From Alphaproteobacteria bacterium (GTDB taxonomy: Bacteria > Pseudomonadota > Alphaproteobacteria > Micropepsales > Micropepsaceae), in assembly GCA_003451645.1 (NCBI GenBank), contig DMER01000060.1, positions 1-5,977 of the forward strand: a stretch of 5,977 nt of DNA, given 5' to 3'. The notes under the pieces were generated by a model. It worked only from the letters and a program-made list of their open reading frames with translations. It had not been told where the DNA came from and searched no databases. Below, in pieces: positions 1-5,168 of this stretch. Within the stretch, counting starts at the first letter, position 1, and each line of letters starts with the position of its first letter. The position numbers were made by a program, and so were the translations under genes.

Positions 1-1
1 A

Positions 2-196
2 GAAAACGAAGACCGTATCGCCGCATTTTTGGCTCGAAACAGCGCATTTCGCCAATTGTCCGCCCACGATATATGGCTGTCGCAAAATCTTGGTCCATGG
101 CCATCGGACGGACACGACGCCCTCAAACTTAAGCCCTCGCGTCACAACACAGATGGCTTTTTTGCCTGTGTGATGCAGAAGGAGCGATTGGCTTAA
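2..196 (+). CDS. RsmB/NOP2/Sun-type rRNA (cytosine-C5) methyltransferase, C-terminal fragment
   Basis: The reading frame is open from the left edge and ends at TAA 194-196, giving the last 64 residues of a protein whose start lies outside the window. The end of the fragment reads LKLKPSRHNTDGFFACVMQK. A proline and arginine-histidine stretch followed by DGFF is the characteristic C-terminal strand of class I SAM-dependent RsmB/Sun methyltransferases, which methylate cytosine C5 in 16S rRNA in the cytoplasm. The preceding LGPWPSDGHDALKLKP stretch also fits the alphaproteobacterial version of this end. The catalytic cysteines and SAM-binding motifs are not in view, so the exact orthologue (RsmB or a paralogue such as RsmF) cannot be decided. 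There is no terminator hairpin in the 73 nt before the next gene, so read-through is possible. Confidence 0.8.
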   Translation, partial: ENEDRIAAFLARNSAFRQLSAHDIWLSQNLGPWPSDGHDALKLKPSRHNTDGFFACVMQKERLA

Positions 197-254
197 GGCC
201 TTAGATCGGGCAAATTGTTCAAGAGAATACTGCGGTTTGCCGTCCCATTGCTTT

Positions 255-260
255 GAAGGG
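255..260 (+). promoter_or_regulatory. Ribosome binding site deciding the DUF2157 start
   Basis: GAAGGG lies 9 nt before ATG 270. It supports that ATG over an in-frame TTG at 237, which has no purine-rich sequence at a suitable distance and would add 11 residues that do not look like part of the family. Confidence 0.55.
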
Positions 261-269
261 CTCCAGCCT

Positions 270-1565
270 ATGCGTCCGCCATTCTATGTGCGTCAGCTGC
301 GCCGCGATTTGGATGAGTGGATCAAGCGCGGCCTGGTCCCTGAGTCCAGCCGCGCGGCGATCTTGGAATCCGCGGGCGCGGGCCAAGGCATGTCCTTTGC
401 CTCGATCCTGGGCATTCTGGGCGCGATTCTGATTGGCGCCGCGGCCATGAGCTTCGTCGCGGATAATTGGGAGCGGATGCCGAAGCTAGCCCGCCTTATG
501 GTGCTATTTGGCGGCATGTGGCTGGCCTTTGGACTGGGCTGGTTCCTTGCCCATGGCCGCCCGGTCTTATCCCAAGCTTTTGTTTTGCTTGGCGTTTTGT
601 TGTTCGGCGCCAACATTATGCTGGTCGCGCAGACCTACCACATCAATGCGCACTACCCGGATGGTATTCTTCTGTGGGCGGGTGGCGCGATGGCCGCTGC
701 CGCGCTGATCCCTTCTCGCGCGTCCCTGGCGCTGGCCATCGGGCTTGGCGCCCTATGGACGCATTACGAGCATTTCGACTTCGACAAGGCTCTGCATTGG
801 CAGTATTTGGGCTTCTGGGCGCTCGGGGTTGCGACAGCCATTGTTCTCAATTGGCGGCCAGCCATCCAATTGTCGGCGGTGGCGCTTATCTACTGGGCCA
901 TCATTAGCACCGAAGGTTTGCGTCTCCTTCTTGGCTGGAGCGAGGTTGAGGCGGCAGCGCTCTATGTCCTCATTCCTTTGGTGCTGTGGGCGGCGGCGAA
1001 TGCCCTGCGGCCTCAGGCCATCGGCGGGGCTCTGACGGTCGAGCACTATGCCTTCTTAGTGTTCCTGGTCACGGGCTTCATCTTGCACTTTATCGATCGC
1101 AACACCGCCGTCGCACAAAGCTGGATGGTGGCGGCAGGCATCTTGTCCTTCGGGGCACTGGGCCTCGCAGCCCTTGGCACCTCGCGCGGCACACTCACCA
1201 TCACCGACCTTGCGGCCGTGGTTTTCATCGCTGCGGCTGCCGTCGTTTTCGTCAACATTGCAGATCGAGACGAGGCTCTCAGGCAGTTCGGAGCACTTGT
1301 CGCCACTATCGTCATCCTGCTTTGGGGCATTGCCAGAGGCACGCGGATTGAGGACCGCTATATCGTGAACCTGTCGATCTTCGGTTTCGCCTGTTGGTTC
1401 CTTTATGCCTATTTCGCGGTGTTCAACCGGTTCCTGGAGCAATCGGTGTTCTTTGGAATTGGCGGCCTCTTGCTCATCGGGCTCAGCATCGTGCTTGAGA
1501 ATATCCGCCGCCGCCTCCTGAACCAGCAGGCAACCGCCAAACCCGAACAAGGAGCGTCGTCATGA
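270..1565 (+). CDS. DUF2157 domain-containing polytopic membrane protein
   Basis: This is a 431-residue integral membrane protein of unknown biochemical function. The first 40 residues are soluble and helical (LDEWIKRGLVPESSRAAIL), the usual DUF2157 N-terminal helical pair. About a dozen hydrophobic segments follow from residue 42 to about 418. Two conserved-looking family stretches are visible: ADNWERMPKLARL at about 64-76 after the first membrane helix, and QTYHINAHYPDG at about 121-132. The C-terminus is a short basic and polar tail (IRRRLL...). I chose ATG 270 because it has a Shine-Dalgarno sequence and begins at the family's usual N-terminus. The stop overlaps the start of the next gene (ATGA, 1562-1565), so the two are almost certainly co-translated. 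DUF2157 genes are commonly paired with GDYXXLXY genes, as here. The family call is firm; the function is unknown, and any role in envelope maintenance would be inference. Confidence 0.88.
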   Translation: MRPPFYVRQLRRDLDEWIKRGLVPESSRAAILESAGAGQGMSFASILGILGAILIGAAAMSFVADNWERMPKLARLMVLFGGMWLAFGLGWFLAHGRPVLSQAFVLLGVLLFGANIMLVAQTYHINAHYPDGILLWAGGAMAAAALIPSRASLALAIGLGALWTHYEHFDFDKALHWQYLGFWALGVATAIVLNWRPAIQLSAVALIYWAIISTEGLRLLLGWSEVEAAALYVLIPLVLWAAANALRPQAIGGALTVEHYAFLVFLVTGFILHFIDRNTAVAQSWMVAAGILSFGALGLAALGTSRGTLTITDLAAVVFIAAAAVVFVNIADRDEALRQFGALVATIVILLWGIARGTRIEDRYIVNLSIFGFACWFLYAYFAVFNRFLEQSVFFGIGGLLLIGLSIVLENIRRRLLNQQATAKPEQGASS

Positions 1566-2116
1566 TCGCCCTGCGTTACTTGGCTGTCGTGGGCCTGCTC
1601 ACCGCGGCGCTCGTCTATATGATAGCTGACCGGATGGCGCTCTTGGCCTCGCCCAATGTCGTCAGTTTGGAAGTCATTCCTATTGATCCAACCGATCCGT
1701 TCCGTGGCGACTATGTGATCTTGGCCTACAAGATCTCCAACATCGAAGTGGACAAGGCCGACGGCGTGGATGACATCGGCTTTCGCGAGCAGGTCTATGT
1801 CGCGCTGAAACAGGACGCTCAGTTCTGGGTGGTGGCGGGTCTCTACCGCCAGGCCTCTGCGGTTCCTGCCGGGCAGAAATACATTCGCGGACTTGTATCG
1901 AACGCGTGGGAGATTGACGACACCAAGCGCCGCAAGATCCAAGTCACCTATGGCATTGAGAGCTTCTTCGTTCCCCAAGGCTCAGGCAAACCGCTTGAGG
2001 ATGCCCAACGCCAAGGGGTCGTGTCTGCGGATATCGCCTTGGGCACGGATGGCCGCGCGGCGATTAAGGCCGTGCGCGTGGATGGCCAGCCGGTCCACAC
2101 CGAGACACTGTTCTAA
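1562..2116 (+). CDS. GDYXXLXY domain-containing membrane-anchored protein
   Basis: This 184-residue protein has one N-terminal hydrophobic segment (residues 5-22), which acts as a membrane anchor or uncleaved signal, followed by a probably periplasmic domain. The family's name motif is present exactly as GDYVILAY at residues 49-56, preceded by the typical DPTDPFR. A second conserved stretch, YGIESFFVPQG, lies at 130-140, and the protein ends in a short beta-rich tail (AIKAVRVDGQPV). The start ATG 1562 has AAGGAG at 1549-1554, inside the end of the DUF2157 gene, and overlaps that gene's stop by 4 nt. Translational coupling, and probably a 1:1 complex with the DUF2157 protein, is the natural inference. 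No catalytic residues can be assigned, and the family has no established activity that I know of. Its stop is 6 nt from the stop of a convergent gene. Confidence 0.9.
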   Translation: MIALRYLAVVGLLTAALVYMIADRMALLASPNVVSLEVIPIDPTDPFRGDYVILAYKISNIEVDKADGVDDIGFREQVYVALKQDAQFWVVAGLYRQASAVPAGQKYIRGLVSNAWEIDDTKRRKIQVTYGIESFFVPQGSGKPLEDAQRQGVVSADIALGTDGRAAIKAVRVDGQPVHTETLF

Positions 2117-2122
2117 ACGCGC

Positions 2123-2464
2123 CTAGGCCTTGGTGGCAAAGGGCCGGAACGGAAAAGGCTTCTCGTCGCTGCGGCCGGAGACATAGTCAAAAATGTCGCC
2201 AAGATAGGACGATGCTTGGCGCGCATAGCCTGCCAAATCCGCCTGGATTTGCCAGCCAAAGGCGCGCGTCACATAGGCTGCAAGGGCAAAAAAGAGCGCC
2301 AACCAGAACGTGACCCAAGCCCCGAATGCGAAAAGTAACGTGAAGAACAGCCGCTCCCAGTCGAAGCGACGGCGCCCAGCGCCTGACGGCCCCGCGCTTT
2401 GCTGCTCGAAGCTGGCGTCGGTTGGACCATTTCTGGACACGTCATCGTGGGAGGCGTCTGACAT
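2123..2464 (-). CDS. DUF4389 domain-containing small membrane protein
   Basis: This is a 113-residue protein. Residues 1-33 are polar, acidic and Ser/Gly/Gln-rich and look disordered. An arginine cluster (RRR, 31-33) leads into a long hydrophobic segment at about 39-64. The rest is an amphipathic region with GYARQASSYLGDIFDYVS (79-96) and a tail containing SDEKPFPF (99-106). The Tyr-rich helix followed by a DE-x-PFPF end is what I recognise as the DUF4389 family, whose function is unknown. I chose ATG 2464 because a strong AAGGAG sits 7 nt upstream; a GTG six codons earlier (2482) lies ahead of that site. The gene is downstream of the rhomboid on the same strand with an 86-nt gap, so it may share its transcript. 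Confidence 0.8.
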   Translation of the reverse strand: MSDASHDDVSRNGPTDASFEQQSAGPSGAGRRRFDWERLFFTLLFAFGAWVTFWLALFFALAAYVTRAFGWQIQADLAGYARQASSYLGDIFDYVSGRSDEKPFPFRPFATKA

Positions 2465-2550
2465 TGTGGGGCTCCTTGACACGGGAGGGCCGTGCGACCG
2501 TACCCCTCAGGTGGGAACCTCATGACAGTTTTGCAAGGGAACGCGGCCGG
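2465..2550 (-). promoter_or_regulatory. Gap between rhomboid and DUF4389 genes with possible alternative hairpins
   Basis: On the minus strand, GAGGG (2508-2504) can pair with CCCTC (2489-2485). Part of that same CCCTC block, CTCC (2487-2484), can instead pair with the Shine-Dalgarno GGAG (2475-2472). A third option is CACGG (2494-2490) with CCGTG (2484-2480). All stems are only 4-5 bp and occur in a GC-rich stretch, so this may be chance. I do not recognise a named riboswitch or leader here. Confidence 0.2.
2472..2477 (-). promoter_or_regulatory. Ribosome binding site deciding the DUF4389 start
   Basis: On the minus strand this is AAGGAG, 7 nt before ATG 2464. It lies inside the ORF if translation is assumed to begin at GTG 2482, so it argues for the shorter 113-residue protein. 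Confidence 0.7.
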
Positions 2551-3282
2551 TCAGCGGACCTCTTCAAAGACGACCATGCCGGGCGTACGCGAGGGCCTGC
2601 GCCAGTCGAACCACGAAAACAGCAGCAATCCTGCGAAATAGCCGCCCAAATGGGCTTCCCAGGCGATCGACTGCTCGGGGCTTGAGGTGCCAACGCCCCA
2701 AACCCCCATGACTACATTGATCACCACCCACATGATGCTAAAGGCAATCACCGGCTGGCTGGTCAAGGGCATCAGGCCACCTTCTCGCCCCCAAGTGCCC
2801 CGGGGGTCGAGGAACATGAACCGCACCGCGCCGCCCATGAGGCCTGAGATAGTGCCCGAAGCGCCAACCATCGGGATCTCGGATGACAGATGCAGGACCC
2901 AATAGGCCAACGCCGCCAAGATGGCGGTCACGGCACAAAAGATCAGGAACGCAAAGCCGCCCAACCGGCGTGCGACTGGCGTGCCAAAGGCCAGAAACCA
3001 CAAACAATTCAAGAGCAAATGCAACAAATCGCCGTGCAGAAACGCATATGTCAGCACGGGAGTGATCGCAAAAATCTGGTTCGGATCGGTGCTCAGTTGC
3101 GTCCACTCAACACCGGTAAAGCGCGCCGGAATGAAAGCGAAACCATCCAAGACGGCCAACAGCACCTGAGGCGGCAGGAAGGCCATGGCGCCAAAGACCG
3201 CCACAAATATCCCTAACAGCCAAATGACCACGCCGGGGGCTTGGAACACAGGCTGCCTTTGTGCGGGACCAGGATCTTTCAC
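2551..3282 (-). CDS. Rhomboid family intramembrane serine protease (GlpG-like six-helix core)
   Basis: This 243-residue membrane protease would cleave transmembrane segments within the inner membrane. The catalytic serine is in GASG (140-143, Ser142) at the start of the fourth helix, and the partner histidine is His211 in AHLGGYFAGLLL of the last helix. The oxyanion/structural pair HxxxN of helix 2 is His88 and Asn92 in HGDLLHLLLN. Six hydrophobic segments can be traced at about 18-36, 76-98, 106-130, 139-158, 177-196 and 206-224. The length matches a bare rhomboid core without an N-terminal cytoplasmic domain. The start is GTG 3282, with GAGG just upstream; a TGA three codons before it in frame (3291-3289) excludes a longer protein. 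The substrate cannot be predicted. A DUF4389 gene lies downstream on the same strand and may be co-transcribed. Confidence 0.93.
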   Translation of the reverse strand: MKDPGPAQRQPVFQAPGVVIWLLGIFVAVFGAMAFLPPQVLLAVLDGFAFIPARFTGVEWTQLSTDPNQIFAITPVLTYAFLHGDLLHLLLNCLWFLAFGTPVARRLGGFAFLIFCAVTAILAALAYWVLHLSSEIPMVGASGTISGLMGGAVRFMFLDPRGTWGREGGLMPLTSQPVIAFSIMWVVINVVMGVWGVGTSSPEQSIAWEAHLGGYFAGLLLFSWFDWRRPSRTPGMVVFEEVR

Positions 3283-3304
3283 AACACCTCAACGCTCCAG
3301 CGGA

Positions 3305-3317
3305 CTCGTCGGACGAG
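3305..3317. repeat. 13-bp inverted repeat, possible operator
   Basis: CTCGTC and GACGAG are perfect reverse complements separated by one G. The element lies just upstream of the rhomboid start, where a repressor site could act on its transcript. The overlapping CGGAC direct repeats (3301-3305 and 3310-3314) add to the symmetry. A chance palindrome is possible. Confidence 0.3.
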
Positions 3318-3540
3318 GCCGTTTTGGTTGCGGCTTGTGGCGTGCGCAACTTCGAAAACCGCATCTCTCCATCGAGCACATTAAGGGTGGACAAGGGACA
3401 AAACAATGGAGGGGCACGCTCAAATCCAAATTGCCGCTGCTGCCGGCACCGCTTGCGGCCGCACATGGCAGAAATGGCACAGCAACGCCCCTTCCCCATG
3501 GCATAGGCGTTGCAGCCTTTGGCCCAAGACGTCCCAATCC

Positions 3541-3547
3541 AAGGAGG
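3541..3547 (+). promoter_or_regulatory. Ribosome binding site deciding the hfaA start
   Basis: AAGGAGG, a near-perfect Shine-Dalgarno sequence, lies 6 nt before ATG 3554. It fixes the start well inside a much longer open frame that begins near 3185 and overlaps the rhomboid gene on the opposite strand. Confidence 0.85.
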
Positions 3548-3553
3548 CAGTCC

Positions 3554-4027
3554 ATGCGTGCCTGGCAAGTCCGGTCGAGCCTGAGCCTTGCAGTCGCCCT
3601 CGCGGCTGGCCTGGCCCTGATTCCGCAGGCCATAGGCGGGCAAGACCAGTGGGGCGATTCGTCGATGGCCAGCTTCAATGTGCCCTACAGCCTCGGTTCG
3701 TCAAAAGCCAAGGGCACCATTTCAGCGGTCGTGAAGAAGGTCAGGCGCAAAAAAACCGTCCGCCATTGGTCCACGCTCAATTGCTTCGATGCGGATAGCG
3801 CAAGCCCGCTAGGCATGGGCACGCCGCTTGGTGCGGGTGCGGTTCCCAGCGCTGAGAACAATCCGTGCCTTAACGTCTGGCCACGGCCCGCCGCCGGAAC
3901 CTTCGCGATCGGCAGCACCTTGCAAGACAGTCCAGACAGCGTCCTCGACCACCTCGACGTCCATGACAACGCTCCACAGCAAACCCAAAGCCCGATTATT
4001 TTGAACGGAGGGCTCGCCCTTGATTAA
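3554..4027 (+). CDS. hfaA: Probable holdfast anchoring protein HfaA, divergent secreted protein
   Basis: This 157-residue protein has a clear signal peptide: MRAWQVR, a hydrophobic core SLSLAVALAAGLALI, and probable cleavage after PQA or AIGG (about 26-29). The mature part begins with a SMASFNVPYSLGSS stretch (37-50), then a basic patch KKVRRKK (61-67). It carries two cysteines (77 and 105), an AIGSTL motif near 118-123, and ends with LNGGLALD. The xSxxFNxPY opening and the AIG...LNGxxxLD ending resemble HfaA as I remember the family, and the gene is fused by an 8-nt overlap to hfaB, the classical order. HfaA is a secreted surface protein that multimerises and helps anchor the polysaccharide holdfast to the envelope. 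The middle third does not resemble the usual RDANGNR region, so this is a diverged member or another HfaB client. The identification rests largely on context. Confidence 0.6.
   Translation: MRAWQVRSSLSLAVALAAGLALIPQAIGGQDQWGDSSMASFNVPYSLGSSKAKGTISAVVKKVRRKKTVRHWSTLNCFDADSASPLGMGTPLGAGAVPSAENNPCLNVWPRPAAGTFAIGSTLQDSPDSVLDHLDVHDNAPQQTQSPIILNGGLALD
4007..4012 (+). promoter_or_regulatory. Ribosome binding site for the hfaB TTG start
   Basis: GGAGGG lies within the last codons of hfaA, 7 nt before TTG 4020. It supports initiation at this rare start codon. The start is also needed to give the lipoprotein signal a complete positively charged N-region. Confidence 0.75.
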
Positions 4028-5075
4028 TCTCAGACTGCGTAAGAATTCTTGGCTTGCTGGCACCGCAATCCTTCTGAGCGCCACCTTGGGCGGCTGTATC
4101 AGCCCGGTCCCCAGGGCGGACGGCACCTACACAACACCGATCGGCGGCGCGCCAGTGATCGACAATGAAACGCCTTACAGCGCCGCCTTGCGCTGTCTGG
4201 GCAAGGCCGTTGCCACGCAGGGCCGGCCCGCGCCCCGCGTTGCGGTTGGCAATATCTTGGACTACACCGGCAAATACGAAGCTGACGGCTCGGGCAAAAA
4301 ATTGACCCAAGGCGCCGCACTCATGGCCATGAGCGCCCTTAACAAGGCTGGTGTGCGCTTGGTCGAGCGCTTTGATACCTCTGTTGCCGAACTTGAGCTC
4401 AAATATGCGAACAACAAGCTGATTGGCGACAAGCAACCAGGTGGCGCGCTTCCCGGCGAGTTCCGGCGGATCTATGCAGGCTCCATCCCCGGGTCGGACT
4501 TCTATTTGGTCGGCGGGATCACCGAGCTGAACTACAATATCCGCTCGGCCGCAGCCGATCTGGTCCTTGGCAGCCATAATATCTCAGGCCTCCACGGCTC
4601 GCTCGGGCTCAAACTCTTCGTGATGAATGTGGGCCTCGATCTGCGTTTGATCCGGACCCAGACCTTGGAAGTCGTCAAGGTCATCTCCTATCAGAAACAA
4701 ATTCTGGGCCGGGAAATCAGCCCAGGCATGTTTGACTTCTTGGGCTCCACCATTCTCGATATTGGTGCCGGTGAGCGCGCGCTTGAGCCTATTCAGCTTG
4801 CGGTGCGTGCGGTAACCGAACGCGCCGTTCTCGAAATGCTCACCGATCTGTTTGAGGGCCAAGCAGCCCAATGTCCAAAGGCGGACGATCTGAAATCCGA
4901 TCCGCTGTCAGAAAAGGCGCCGGTGAAAGCTGCTCCTGCGCCTGCTGCCCCGGTTGCTGAGGCGCCAGCCCCCGCTCCGGTCGAACCGTCTCCCGAGACA
5001 AAGCAGCTCGTGATGTCGACACCCATTCGTGAACCTGGCGACGCACCAAAGGCGCCCCGGCACATGGGTCAGTAA
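4020..5075 (+). CDS. hfaB: Holdfast anchor outer-membrane lipoprotein HfaB (CsgG family)
   Basis: This 351-residue protein has a lipoprotein signal: a basic N-region (LRLRKNS), a hydrophobic core, and lipobox LGGC with Cys26 as the lipidated residue. Ile follows at +2, consistent with outer-membrane sorting. Residues about 67-285 form a CsgG-type domain: RVAVGNILDYTGKYEADGSGKKLTQG (split here as positions 73-98), then ALNKAGVRLVERFDTSVAELEL, and FYLVGGITELNYNI at 161-174. A C-terminal region follows in which 296-326 is Pro/Ala/Glu-rich. CsgG proteins form ring-shaped outer-membrane export pores; HfaB is required for export and surface assembly of HfaA and HfaD in Caulobacter. The start is TTG 4020, overlapping hfaA by 8 nt. 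The gene ends in tandem stops TAA TAG, followed by a terminator. No hfaD follows; the next gene is convergent. The CsgG/HfaB family call is firm. Confidence 0.9.
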   Translation: MINLRLRKNSWLAGTAILLSATLGGCISPVPRADGTYTTPIGGAPVIDNETPYSAALRCLGKAVATQGRPAPRVAVGNILDYTGKYEADGSGKKLTQGAALMAMSALNKAGVRLVERFDTSVAELELKYANNKLIGDKQPGGALPGEFRRIYAGSIPGSDFYLVGGITELNYNIRSAAADLVLGSHNISGLHGSLGLKLFVMNVGLDLRLIRTQTLEVVKVISYQKQILGREISPGMFDFLGSTILDIGAGERALEPIQLAVRAVTERAVLEMLTDLFEGQAAQCPKADDLKSDPLSEKAPVKAAPAPAAPVAEAPAPAPVEPSPETKQLVMSTPIREPGDAPKAPRHMGQ

Positions 5076-5077
5076 TA

Positions 5078-5091
5078 GGCGGGGGACCGCC
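5078..5091 (+). other. Short hairpin with GNRA-type loop after hfaB
   Basis: GGCGG (5078-5082) and CCGCC (5087-5091) form a perfect 5-bp stem closing a GGGA loop directly after the tandem stop codons. No T-run follows, so it is not a terminator by itself. It could protect the 3' end or be chance. Confidence 0.3.
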
Positions 5092-5128
5092 AAGCGCGAG
5101 GCAAGGCCTTGCGCGATTTGGGAGAAAT

Positions 5129-5168
5129 GGCCCGGGAGTGCTGTCTTGCGCAGCGCCCGGGCTATTTT
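5129..5168 (+). terminator. Rho-independent terminator of the hfaAB unit
   Basis: GCCCGGG (5130-5136) pairs with CCCGGGC (5156-5162), extended by one G-T pair at the base. GCTG (5140-5143) pairs with CAGC (5151-5154) above a small internal loop, leaving a 7-nt loop. TATTTT follows at 5163-5168. The site lies about 55 nt after hfaB and abuts the stop of the convergent acyl-CoA dehydrogenase. It may therefore work in both directions, although the T-run on the minus side (CATTTCT) is weaker. Confidence 0.75.

Larger units (their letters stand above)
3283..3553. promoter_or_regulatory. Divergent intergenic region between rhomboid and hfaA
   Basis: These 271 nt must carry the promoters for both divergent units. 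No convincing small gene is seen: the open frames crossing it lack start signals and read as low-complexity shadow. A palindrome, CTCGTC-G-GACGAG, lies at 3305-3317, 23 nt upstream of the rhomboid GTG. On the minus strand, TTGTTT and TAATGT separated by 17 nt (about 3407-3379) form a weak sigma70-like candidate for the rhomboid, matching consensus at only half the positions. For hfaA I found no sigma54 element and only a lone TTAA (3381-3384), not a full CtrA site. Confidence 0.3.

Noticed and set aside
201..231. Possible promoter TTAGAT / AATACT before the DUF2157 gene
   Set aside because: The spacing is 19 nt and both elements match consensus poorly; not strong enough to annotate.
467..907. 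146-codon + strand frame inside the DUF2157 gene
   Set aside because: It is rich in Trp/Arg/Cys/Pro, as expected for an out-of-frame reading of a membrane protein gene, and has no ribosome binding site.
1409..1978. 189-codon minus-strand frame opposite DUF2157/GDYXXLXY
   Set aside because: It is antisense to two firmly identified genes, and its His/Arg/Asp-rich sequence resembles no protein family I recognise.
3381..3395. Possible CtrA site before hfaA
   Set aside because: Only one TTAA half is present; 7 nt later the sequence is CAAG rather than TTAA.
3470..3500. Possible sigma54 promoter (TGGCAC at 3475-3480) before hfaA
   Set aside because: The -12 TTGC element is not found at the required spacing after TGGCAC.
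3185..3553. Open + strand frame extending upstream of hfaA from 3185
   Set aside because: It runs antisense through the rhomboid N-terminus, has no ribosome binding site at its start, and the strong AAGGAGG plus signal peptide place the true start at 3554.
3289..3678. 129-codon minus-strand frame upstream of the rhomboid, ending just before its GTG
   Set aside because: The composition is Arg/Pro/Cys-rich without family features, and it overlaps the hfaA signal peptide region antisense; it looks like a shadow frame.
3996..4577. 193-codon minus-strand frame opposite hfaB
   Set aside because: It is a shadow of the CsgG-domain coding sequence, with no start signal and no recognisable domain.
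5101..5112. 12-bp palindrome GCAAGGCCTTGC after hfaB (a shorter AAGGCCTT core also occurs at 195-202)
   Set aside because: It has no loop or T-run to make a terminator, and an AAGGCCTT core recurring twice is compatible with chance at this GC content.
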